Positions 1-4,435 of a DNA stretch of 14,021 bases are shown here, one piece after another. The first letter of the stretch is position 1; every line of letters begins with the position of its first letter. The notes beneath the pieces were generated by a model, which was given only the letters and a program-made list of their open reading frames with translations, did no database searches and had not been told where the DNA came from. Both the position numbers and the translations under genes were made by a program. Source of the stretch: a bacterium (lineage in GTDB: Bacteria > Patescibacteriota > Minisyncoccia > Minisyncoccales > JAGLPU01); NCBI GenBank assembly GCA_030594935.1, contig JAUVEE010000015.1, forward strand, positions 1-14,021, given 5' to 3'.

Positions 1-564
1 GATATTGAGTTAAAAGACATTACCATGATGGGTCAGTGGCCGTTTTATATAATGGACTCGAATGTAACTATAAAGAATTCTGATTATCTTTTTCTGCAGC
101 CAAGCGGGCAATCAACCGTTACTTTAATTAATTCGCATATGTGTGAATTTATCCCAAGGAATTTCTTCGGAACAATGATCTTTGAAAATGGACTATGGAC
201 CATTGCGGGAGAAATAATAGGAGGTGCGCCATACCACTCCATGGAGAACGATTTCACTATTAAGGGAAGTCTAAAGATCGATGAGGGGATTAGAACAAGT
301 TTGCAGTGGAAAGAGGCTCAGGTGACAAGAGAATATGATGTAATAATTAAGGACAAAAACGATAATCTAATTGAAGGAGCTTTAGTTGAAATTAACGGAG
401 AAACCTTCGTATCAGATAATGCTGGCAAAGTACAATTCAGTCTGATTTTAAATGAATTCAACTACAATAAACCAAAAAAGTTAGAAGTATTTGAAGGAAG
501 CGATCTCGTTGCCCAAAAAGAAATAGATTTTTTTACTGAAACTCCTATTATGATAATTAAATAA
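1..564 (+). CDS. C-terminal part of a probable extracellular beta-rich protein (5' end outside window)
   Basis: The frame is open from base 1, so the ATG codons at 25 and 28 are probably internal and the true start lies upstream. About the first 95 residues alternate short hydrophobic strands with turns and Asn/Gly/Ser (for example NVTIKNSDYLFL, STVTLINSHM, DFTIKGSLKI), the look of a parallel beta-helix or similar beta-solenoid. From about residue 110 a separate segment (YDVIIKDKNDNLIEGALVEI, then a VSDNAGKVQFSL turn) resembles carboxypeptidase-regulatory or Ig-like modules (D.ng.pi.ga.V...g...TD..G.). It ends in TAA with no membrane helix or sorting motif. A surface or secreted role is inferred from composition only; no catalytic residues can be assigned. 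A clear terminator does not follow directly. Confidence 0.6.
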   Translation, partial: DIELKDITMMGQWPFYIMDSNVTIKNSDYLFLQPSGQSTVTLINSHMCEFIPRNFFGTMIFENGLWTIAGEIIGGAPYHSMENDFTIKGSLKIDEGIRTSLQWKEAQVTREYDVIIKDKNDNLIEGALVEINGETFVSDNAGKVQFSLILNEFNYNKPKKLEVFEGSDLVAQKEIDFFTETPIMIIK

Positions 565-728
565 GCAGCTGAATCAGCGAAATGAGACAAATCCTAGTGA
601 CCGAAACGCATCGATGGGAAAGTCCGAAAATCCCAAAAATTCCCTTCAAATTCTTAGTTCTAGACCGAGGATGCCGGCATTCTAGTATAGTTTTCGCTTT
701 TCGTTTCGCCCAAAAATTTTTTCTCGGG
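565..728. other. Noncoding stretch with possible hairpin
   Basis: No ORF of convincing length was found here. The segment is less AT-rich than its surroundings. It contains CTAGA at 660-664 pairing with TCTAG at 681-685, with CCG/CGG able to pair inside, and a 10-bp palindrome ATGCCGGCAT at 671-680. Two short complementary pairs (AGCGAAA near 576 with TTTCGCT near 692, and CGAAACG at 602 with CGTTTCG at 702) could give longer-range pairing but are mutually crossing. This may be the 3' untranslated region of the upstream gene or a structured RNA. I recognise no RNA family. Confidence 0.3.
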
Positions 729-756
729 TTTTATTTTAGAAACAATAAATTATAAT
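729..756 (+). promoter_or_regulatory. Promoter for the 49-residue membrane peptide, probably leaderless
   Basis: A perfect TATAAT lies at 751-756 with a T-rich -35 region (TTTTAT at 729-734) 16 nt upstream. The ATG at 765 is only 8 nt beyond the -10 box, so transcription would start at or just before the ATG. The upstream block TTTTATTTTAGAA recurs at 2727-2739 before another TATAATAAA, which suggests a shared promoter type. Confidence 0.5.
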
Positions 757-764
757 AAAATAAT

Positions 765-914
765 ATGCCTTATTTTATTACTTCAATAACTCAATATATA
801 GTACGTAAATTCTATGGAATCAAAGAACCTAAAACCAATTGGAAATATATTCTGATTGTAATGGTTTTAGCTGTGATAGTCGGCTTGATAGCCCTATTTT
901 GTTTAGCAAAATAA
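765..914 (+). CDS. Small single-pass membrane protein, 49 aa, unknown
   Basis: The ORF begins MPYFITSITQ and encodes 49 residues. A basic and aromatic N-terminal part (residues 1-25, with RKFYGIKEPK) is followed by one strongly hydrophobic helix (about residues 28-47, ILIVMVLAVIVGLIALFC) ending in LAK. This fits a one-helix inner-membrane peptide, probably N-in. It has its own promoter (TATAAT 8 nt before the ATG) and a hairpin terminator 12 nt after the stop, so it is a complete monocistronic unit. There is no ribosome binding site, consistent with leaderless translation. I do not recognise a family. Support comes from the gene-like architecture and composition, not from homology. Confidence 0.55.
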   Translation: MPYFITSITQYIVRKFYGIKEPKTNWKYILIVMVLAVIVGLIALFCLAK

Positions 915-925
915 TTAAGAGATAT

Positions 926-951
926 AAAAACCGTCTTTCAAGCGGTTTTTT
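926..951 (+). terminator. Rho-independent terminator
   Basis: AAAAACCG (926-933) pairs with CGGTTTTT (943-950) around a 9-nt loop and runs into a six-T tract. It closes the unit encoding the 49-residue membrane peptide. Confidence 0.75.
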
Positions 952-988
952 GATCTCCTGGCGTGTAACCTTTTAATCCTTAAAACAC

Positions 989-1019
989 TTGACAAAGCAT
1001 TATAGTGTACACTATAATG
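989..1019 (+). promoter_or_regulatory. Consensus promoter with 22-bp palindromic operator for the toxin-antitoxin operon
   Basis: TTGACA (989-994) and TATAAT (1013-1018) are separated by 18 nt. A perfect 22-bp inverted repeat occupies 998-1019 (half-site CATTATAGTGT followed directly by its reverse complement), covering the spacer and the whole -10 box. A protein bound there would block RNA polymerase. Antitoxins of the Phd/YefM group, often with their toxin as co-repressor, bind such palindromes at their own promoters, so autoregulation is the natural reading. The TTG of the -35 box is in frame with the antitoxin, but it is a promoter element and not a start codon. Confidence 0.8.
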
Positions 1020-1051
1020 TACATATAGATATAATTAAAACACTATTAATT

Positions 1052-1354
1052 ATGAACACAAAAACAACTTTGCCAATTTCAGAAGCAAGAAAAAGAATAT
1101 TTGAAATAGCTGAAAAAGTGCAAAAACCATCAACTCATTATATTCTAACCGAGAGAGGGAGACCTAAGGTCGCTTTTATGTCTGCTGAAGAATTTGAATC
1201 TTGGCAAGAAACCCTAGAAATCGTACGTGATTTTCCCAATTTAGAAAAAGATATTAAAAAGGCTGAAAGAGAATATAAGGAGGGCCGTTACTCAACTTTG
1301 GAAAATGTATTGTCCAAAGAGGGTTTTGTCTTGGCTGACAAATCCAAAAAATAG
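1052..1354 (+). CDS. Phd/YefM-family antitoxin
   Basis: The 100-residue protein starts MNTKTTLPISEARKRIFEIA. An N-terminal dimerising, DNA-binding fold of the Phd/YefM type is indicated by the pattern (S/I).ARk.i.ei...v, then THYILTERGRPKVAFMSAEEFESW (about residues 29-52), which matches the family's ...i.iT.rGkp.avlvs.eeye.l. The C-terminal half (residues 55-100) is charged, rich in Lys and Glu, and would be the toxin-neutralising tail. The ATG at 1052 was chosen because it lies downstream of the promoter at 989-1018 and starts the conserved domain; an in-frame upstream TTG is inside the -35 box. No ribosome binding site is visible. The toxin gene follows after 2 nt, so the two are co-transcribed and probably translationally coupled. 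Confidence 0.85.
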   Translation: MNTKTTLPISEARKRIFEIAEKVQKPSTHYILTERGRPKVAFMSAEEFESWQETLEIVRDFPNLEKDIKKAEREYKEGRYSTLENVLSKEGFVLADKSKK

Positions 1355-1356
1355 AT

Positions 1357-1608
1357 ATGTATCAAATAGTTTTATCAAGAATAGCAGAAAAAGATCTAGA
1401 AAAAGTTAATAAAAAATACAAGCCGCATATTTTCGCGGCTTTGTTTGATTTAAAAAAAGAACCAGATCTAGGAAAAAAACTTCAGGGAAAATTTGGTGAT
1501 TGTTATTCTTTGCGAATTGGCACATACCGAATTATCTATAAGATTTATAAAGCCAAACTGAACATTCTTATTATTCGCATCGGCCCGCGTCAAGGAGTGT
1601 ATAAATAA
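1357..1608 (+). CDS. RelE/ParE-superfamily toxin
   Basis: The 83-residue basic protein has the RelE/ParE layout. It begins MYQIVLSRIAEKDLEKV (strand then helix carrying the A.kdL.kl signature). A second helix (KPHIFAALFDLKKEPDLGKKL, residues 23-43) follows, and then the C-terminal sheet YSLRIGTYRIIYKI ... ILIIRIGPRQGVYK. The RxGxYRIIY and IGxRxxVY motifs are typical of the RelE/YoeB-like branch, whose members cleave mRNA on the ribosome. Some relatives (ParE) instead poison gyrase, and the sequence alone does not decide between them. Arg in RIG.YR and IGPR are candidate catalytic or RNA-binding residues. The gene starts 2 nt after its antitoxin, the usual antitoxin-first order. No terminator is seen between it and the downstream repeat array. 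Confidence 0.85.
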   Translation: MYQIVLSRIAEKDLEKVNKKYKPHIFAALFDLKKEPDLGKKLQGKFGDCYSLRIGTYRIIYKIYKAKLNILIIRIGPRQGVYK

Positions 1609-1612
1609 CATT

Positions 1613-1688
1613 ACTTTACAATAGACTTTACAATACAAGGTTGATACTTTACAATAGACTTTACAATTAAATTCAAATAGTTTACAAT
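1613..1688 (+). repeat. Array of five TTTACAAT boxes with 12/21-nt alternating spacing
   Basis: TTTACAAT occurs at 1615, 1627, 1648, 1660 and 1681. Start-to-start distances are 12, 21, 12 and 21 nt, giving a 33-nt period: two 33-bp units share a 22-nt core beginning ACTTTACAATAGAC, and a partial third unit follows. The array ends 6 nt before the ATG of the next gene. A 21-nt offset between boxes places TTTACA and TACAAT exactly 17 nt apart, so the boxes can act as -35 and -10 elements as well as binding sites. The same TTTACA-N6-TTTACAAT pair recurs at 2865-2884. Confidence 0.85.
1660..1688 (+). promoter_or_regulatory. Promoter built from the repeat array, probably leaderless
   Basis: TTTACA (1660-1665) and TACAAT (1683-1688) are separated by 17 nt, and the ATG at 1695 starts 6 nt beyond the -10 box, the expected position of the transcription start. 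An identical arrangement lies one period upstream (TTTACA 1627-1632, TACAAT 1650-1655), so two tandem promoters may exist. Confidence 0.55.
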
Positions 1689-1694
1689 AAATAT

Positions 1695-2720
1695 ATGATG
1701 GATCTAAAAGAACTTATCATAAAAAAAGCAAAAGAATGCGTTAAATTCAAAACCTCGGACATTTCTGAAGCTTTGAACGGAAAATTCACCAGACAGCATA
1801 TAAGCGATATTATATGAGTTTTGGTTGGAGAGGGCCTCTTAAGGAAAGGGGGCACTACGATTAACGCCTTTTATGCTCTCCCGGAAAAATTCCCGCTTAC
1901 TGAAAACGTGATCAAACGGAAGTTTAAAAACGCTGATTTGGACGAAAGCAAAATATTTAACAAGCTTCAGGAGCAAACCGCAGTCATTAAGGGATTAAAA
2001 GAAAATGTTTCCAGTATTTTGTTTTATGCTTTTACGGAAATACTTAATAACGCCATTGAACATTCTTCGTCCAAGTATATTGAGATTGAACTTAAAAAAA
2101 CATCAGATATGTTAAGTTTTACGGTGAATGATTTCGGCATCGGGGTCTTTAGAAATATTATGAAAAAAAGGAAGCTTAACTCTGAGATGGAAGCAATCCA
2201 AGATCTGCTGAAGGGAAAAACAACCACTCAGCCGAAAGCGCATTCCGGAGAAGGCATTTTCTTTACCTCTAAAGCGGGCGATTTGTTCATCTTGGAAAGC
2301 TTTGGCTACAGATTGCGGATAGACAATGATCTTGATGATTTTTTTATAGAAAAAGTGAAAGACATGAAAAAGGGAACAAAAGTGTGTTTTTCAATTTCTT
2401 TGAATTCCAAAAGGCATCTTAATGATATCTTTAAAAAGTTTCAAACGAACCCAAAAGAACCGGCTTTTGACAAAACCAAAATTACGGTAAGGCTATACAC
2501 AATGGGAACTATCTATATTTCCCGCTCCCAGGCCAGAAGAATATTATCAGGCTTAACGAAATACAAGGAAGTTATCCTTGATTTTGATAAAGTCCCCACT
2601 ATCGGACAGGCTTTTGCCGATGAAATATTCAGGGTTTTTAAACAAAACCACCCCGAAGTGCTGATTAAACCCATTAATATGGCGGAACCGGTTAAATTCA
2701 TGATAGACAGGACAGAATAG
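1695..2720 (+). pseudogene. wHTH + GHKL ATPase + STAS-like (DUF4325-type) regulator, interrupted by an in-frame TGA at codon 41
   Basis: Reading from ATG 1695 gives MMDLKELIIKKAKECVKFKT, then a winged helix-turn-helix (ISEALNGKFTRQHISDII) that hits TGA at 1815-1817 and continues in the same frame as VLVGEGLLRKGG...AFYALPE, the rest of the wing. Downstream, in restored numbering, is a GHKL ATPase: N-box FTEILNNAIEHS (113-124), G1 DFGIG (146-150) and G2 HSGEG (183-187). The C-terminal part (from about 265, YISRSQARRILSGL...VILDFDKVPTIGQAFADEIF) matches the STAS-like DUF4325 domain often fused to such ATPases. Full length would be about 341 residues. Translation could restart at TTG 1821, 3 nt after the stop, giving a protein without the DNA-binding half, but no ribosome binding site supports it. 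The frame after the stop is otherwise intact, so the mutation is recent, an error, or suppressed. Arg (CGA or AGA to TGA) would suit the helix position. Confidence 0.75.
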
Positions 2721-2726
2721 CCAGAA

Positions 2727-2756
2727 TTTTATTTTAGAAGAGATATAAACTATAAT
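2727..2756 (+). promoter_or_regulatory. Promoter of a short transcription unit
   Basis: TATAAT at 2751-2756 follows a T-rich block TTTTATTTTAGAA (2727-2739), the same block as before the TATAAT at 751. An ATG lies 6 nt after the -10 box, at 2763. Confidence 0.45.
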
Positions 2757-2791
2757 AAATTTATGAAAAAATATATTCCCTTAACACAACA

Positions 2792-2819
2792 ATTATTGCG
2801 CGATTATTGCGCGATTATT
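2792..2819 (+). repeat. 11-bp tandem repeat, about 2.5 copies
   Basis: The unit ATTATTGCGCG is present twice head to tail (2792-2802 and 2803-2813), followed by a partial third copy ATTATT. It lies inside the short transcription unit at 2763-2852. Confidence 0.8.
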
Positions 2820-2825
2820 ATCAAG

Positions 2826-2851
2826 CTCCCAAGATTGTTCGGGAGTTTTTT
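2826..2851 (+). terminator. Rho-independent terminator
   Basis: CTCCC (2826-2830) pairs with GGGAG (2841-2845) across a 10-nt loop, followed by six T. The end of the T tract is the start of the TTGACA at 2850-2855, so termination and the next promoter region abut. Confidence 0.7.
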
Positions 2852-2893
2852 GACAAAATCTTAATTTACAGCTAAGTTTACAATGCACATAGT
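2850..2893 (+). promoter_or_regulatory. Promoter region of the 2922 gene with a TTTACA direct-repeat pair
   Basis: TTTACA at 2865-2870 is 17 nt from CATAGT (2888-2893), a plausible if weak -10. A second TTTACAAT lies at 2877-2884, 12 nt after the first, reproducing the spacing of the 1613-1688 array. TTGACA at 2850-2855 is a further -35 candidate, but no good -10 sits 16-18 nt after it. The shared box pair suggests common control with the regulator gene at 1695. Confidence 0.5.
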
Positions 2894-2921
2894 TCTTTGA
2901 AATAAAAAGAGGTAGATGGAA

Positions 2922-3377
2922 ATGGAAGAATATACAGCAAAAGGAAAATATAAACAAAAAGACACAAAAGAACTGCTGGGAAAGATTAAAATACCCAGAA
3001 AAATTGAAGAATTAAAAGAAGGCTTTTATCTATTGGTAAATAACAGAAAATACAGGTTTCTTTTTATAGGCAAAGTAATCAAGATAATAAAGATAGACAA
3101 AACAGCAGAAAACATAAAAGTAATTATGTTTTTCGGACCGGAAAGCGTGACCAAGGCAAGAAAAGAAGGCGATATCCGTAAATGGCACGACAAACAAGAT
3201 ATTAAAAACTTTTCTTCTCTGGATTTTAAATATTTAGGCATAACCACAACCGAAAAACTTGACCCAAAAGACGACGTTTTCTGCTATTACCTTGTCCCTT
3301 TGGAAGCCAAAGAATCAGAACAAGCCCTAGAAGAAAGCAAGGTCAAAGCCGAGGAGTTAGATATACCCCTCTTTTAA
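2922..3377 (+). CDS. Unrecognised 151-aa protein with SSB-like acidic tail
   Basis: The chosen start is the ATG at 2922 (MEEYTAKGKYKQKD) because AAAGAGGT (2906-2913) is then about 9 nt upstream; the in-frame ATG at 2916 would be only 2-3 nt from it. The protein has a charged N-terminus (residues 1-30). A strand-rich middle follows (EGFYLLVNNRKYRFLFIGKVIKIIKI ... IKVIMFFGP, about 33-75), loosely like PUA/ASCH-type or OB-type sheets. A Lys/Asp-rich segment then leads to the charged tail KAEELDIPLF. That tail recalls the DDDIPF end of single-stranded DNA binding proteins and also clamp-binding LF ends. No signal peptide or membrane helix is present. It has its own promoter and terminator. No function can be assigned; nucleic-acid association is inference from the tail only. 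Confidence 0.7.
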   Translation: MEEYTAKGKYKQKDTKELLGKIKIPRKIEELKEGFYLLVNNRKYRFLFIGKVIKIIKIDKTAENIKVIMFFGPESVTKARKEGDIRKWHDKQDIKNFSSLDFKYLGITTTEKLDPKDDVFCYYLVPLEAKESEQALEESKVKAEELDIPLF

Positions 3378-3384
3378 TTCCATG

Positions 3385-3409
3385 TCCGCTATTATTAGCG
3401 GATTTTTTT
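3385..3409 (+). terminator. Rho-independent terminator
   Basis: TCCGCT (3385-3390) and AGCGGA (3397-3402) form a perfect 6-bp stem with loop ATTATT, followed by seven T. It ends the 2922 gene 7 nt after its stop. Confidence 0.85.
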
Positions 3410-3428
3410 AATAAAAGACGGCTAAAGT

Positions 3429-3457
3429 TTGACAAATTTCTAAAATCGTGTTATTTC
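3429..3457 (+). promoter_or_regulatory. Probable promoter of the 3497 gene
   Basis: A perfect TTGACA lies at 3429-3434. The best -10 at 17 nt is TATTTC (3452-3457), which is poor, so the -10 assignment is uncertain. A leader of about 35 nt with ribosome binding site AAAAGAGGTG (3481-3490) precedes the ATG at 3497. Confidence 0.4.
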
Positions 3458-3496
3458 TGCAGACAGAACACTTAACATAAAAAAGAGGTGAAGACC

Positions 3497-4081
3497 ATGA
3501 TAGTCAGAATAGCGGGAGTGAATGAAAACAAAGTCAGAAAACAGATTGAACTTTTGAAAAAATGGCTGATTTCCCAAGGCAAAGAGGTTTTCGTAAGCGA
3601 ACCATGCACCGAGGAAGCAAAAAAGGATTTTCTGCGCTTTATCAAAGGACAGGACGAAACTTTTGTAATGTTTGCTTTGCAGGCGCTGCACAGCAGACAG
3701 CAAAGGGAAGCGAAAAGAGCGCTGGCAAAGGGCAAAATAGTGATTACCGGCGAATGGAGCGGATTTTGCTCGGCTTGGAGGTTTGATTGCGACCTTGAGA
3801 AAAGACACGCTTTTTCTTGGCCGGAAGAAGTCTGCTTTGCCGAACCATTGATAAACTTCCTGTTGAAATTGAAGAGAAATAAGAAAGATTCTTTAATGGA
3901 TTTTGTGGTTCCCGTCACGAAAGAACGCTGGCAGGAGACGCTTGTTCATTTAAGCAATATAAAACCGGAAGCCAAAAAATGGAAAGTCATTTGCGGAAGC
4001 TTAAACGGCGAAGAAATTCACAAAGAAATAAAAGCAAAAATTCTTCAAACCCCTTGGATACGAAAGGGTTTGCAATTATAA
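3497..4081 (+). CDS. Thymidylate-kinase-like protein lacking the kinase motifs
   Basis: The 194-residue protein aligns by eye with the dTMP kinase fold over its whole length. IAGVNENKVRKQIELLKKWL (residues 5-24) lies over the family's IEGIDGxGKTTQxxxLxxxL without a gap. VFVSEP (31-36) matches the position of vxxxREP, ALQALHSRQQREAKRALAKGKIVI matches aDRaqHxxxxIxPALxxGkvVI, and SLNGEEIHKEI near the end matches the terminal helix. However, the P-loop glycines, Lys and Thr are all replaced (E10, K12, V13, R14, K15), the DRY motif reads GEW, and the dTMP-binding DR reads LQ. Catalysis by the known mechanism is therefore not expected; a pseudokinase or a remodelled binding protein is more likely. 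The ATG at 3497 is 6 nt after the ribosome binding site; an upstream in-frame GTG at 3488 lies within that site. It is a monocistronic gene with its own terminator. Confidence 0.6.
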   Translation: MIVRIAGVNENKVRKQIELLKKWLISQGKEVFVSEPCTEEAKKDFLRFIKGQDETFVMFALQALHSRQQREAKRALAKGKIVITGEWSGFCSAWRFDCDLEKRHAFSWPEEVCFAEPLINFLLKLKRNKKDSLMDFVVPVTKERWQETLVHLSNIKPEAKKWKVICGSLNGEEIHKEIKAKILQTPWIRKGLQL

Positions 4082-4109
4082 GGGGATGTCCAGCATCCTT
4101 CTTTTTTTT
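4082..4109 (+). terminator. Rho-independent terminator
   Basis: GGATG (4084-4088) pairs with CATCC (4094-4098), extended by G-T pairs, and is followed by TTC and eight T. It lies directly after the stop of the 3497 gene. Confidence 0.8.
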
Positions 4110-4110
4110 A

Positions 4111-4139
4111 TTGAATAACTGTCGAGAAAATGATAAAAT
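4111..4139 (+). promoter_or_regulatory. Promoter of the eight-gene operon, probably leaderless
   Basis: TTGAAT (4111-4116) and TAAAAT (4134-4139) are exactly 17 nt apart. The ATG at 4145 begins 5 nt after the -10 box, where transcription should start, so the first gene would be read without a leader. The in-frame ATG at 4130 overlaps the -10 region and is therefore excluded as a start. Confidence 0.65.
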
Positions 4140-4144
4140 CAAGT

Positions 4145-4435
4145 ATGTCCCATATCAGCGGCAAGAAAATAGCCAAAAGCCATTCAACCGTTATAAAAAC
4201 AGCCGAACCGATCGTGCGCTCAGCGCTGAAATTGACAGAAGTTTCTAAAATTATCACCGGAGAGATAGCCGCTGTCAGAAACGGAACGGAGAGAATAAAG
4301 TTTACTGTTATCCCGGCCGGATTGAAAATAATGGTCAGGGGAATCAATTCCAGGCAGCAATTATTCATTTACACCGATAAACCAAATTCATTGCAGGAAA
4401 AGCTGGAGATGGTTTGGCAAAAGAAAGTCTTATGA
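4145..4435 (+). CDS. Small conserved-looking protein, possibly DUF2103-like
   Basis: The 96-residue basic protein starts MSHISGKKIAKSHSTVIKTA. It contains HSTVI followed by a long helix (AEPIVRSALKLTEVSKI, residues 19-36), then strands ITGEIAAVRNGTERIKFTVIPAGLKIMVRG and INSRQQLFIYTDK. The combination of a HSTVI segment, a basic IKF...PAGL.I.VRG strand pair and a Q.L.IYT ending recalls the uncharacterised DUF2103 proteins from archaea and some bacteria. That match is from memory and is tentative. A small alpha/beta nucleic-acid-binding fold is possible given the Lys/Arg content. It is the first gene of the operon. Its stop TGA overlaps the next ATG by 4 nt (ATGA), so translation of the next gene is coupled to it. 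The two are likely functional partners, with unknown activity. Confidence 0.6.
   Translation: MSHISGKKIAKSHSTVIKTAEPIVRSALKLTEVSKIITGEIAAVRNGTERIKFTVIPAGLKIMVRGINSRQQLFIYTDKPNSLQEKLEMVWQKKVL

Larger units (their letters stand above)
2763..2852 (+). ncRNA. Candidate ~90-nt small RNA (or 33-codon leaderless ORF)
   Basis: The interval runs from the predicted start 6 nt after a TATAAT box to a hairpin terminator, with nothing else between the neighbouring genes. A 33-codon ORF (start MKKYIPLTQQ) begins at 2763 but reads through the terminator hairpin and into the next promoter, ending at 2864. A functional peptide is therefore unlikely, although a leader peptide or attenuator for the 2922 gene cannot be excluded. 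The centre holds an 11-bp tandem repeat (2792-2819). No known RNA family is recognised. Confidence 0.3.

Noticed and set aside
613..626. Resemblance of GGGAAAGTCCG to the conserved GAGGAAAGTCC core of RNase P RNA
   Set aside because: No other RNase P conserved regions are found nearby, and the noncoding space before the next gene is too short and unstructured for it.
989..1051. N-terminal extension of the antitoxin from the TTG at 989
   Set aside because: The TTG is the first half of the -35 box TTGACA and lies upstream of the -10 box and the palindrome, so it would not be in the mRNA.
1613..1688. CRISPR array
   Set aside because: The repeats are 8-nt boxes with 4- and 13-nt gaps and no spacers of usual length. 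The TM0106 nuclease is Cas4-like only in fold, and no other cas gene is present.
1815..1817. TGA read as glycine or tryptophan (alternative genetic code)
   Set aside because: TGA ends several other genes here in tight ATGA overlaps with well-supported downstream starts. Neither residue suits the recognition-helix position well.
3488..3496. GTG start for the TMK-like gene at 3488
   Set aside because: The GTG is part of the ribosome binding site AAAAGAGGTG; the ATG at 3497 has proper spacing.
3472..3918. 148-codon ORF on the minus strand
   Set aside because: It lies antisense to the 3497 gene, whose promoter, ribosome binding site, terminator and protein family resemblance are clear. The minus-strand product is Ser/Phe/Cys-rich and looks like a codon shadow.
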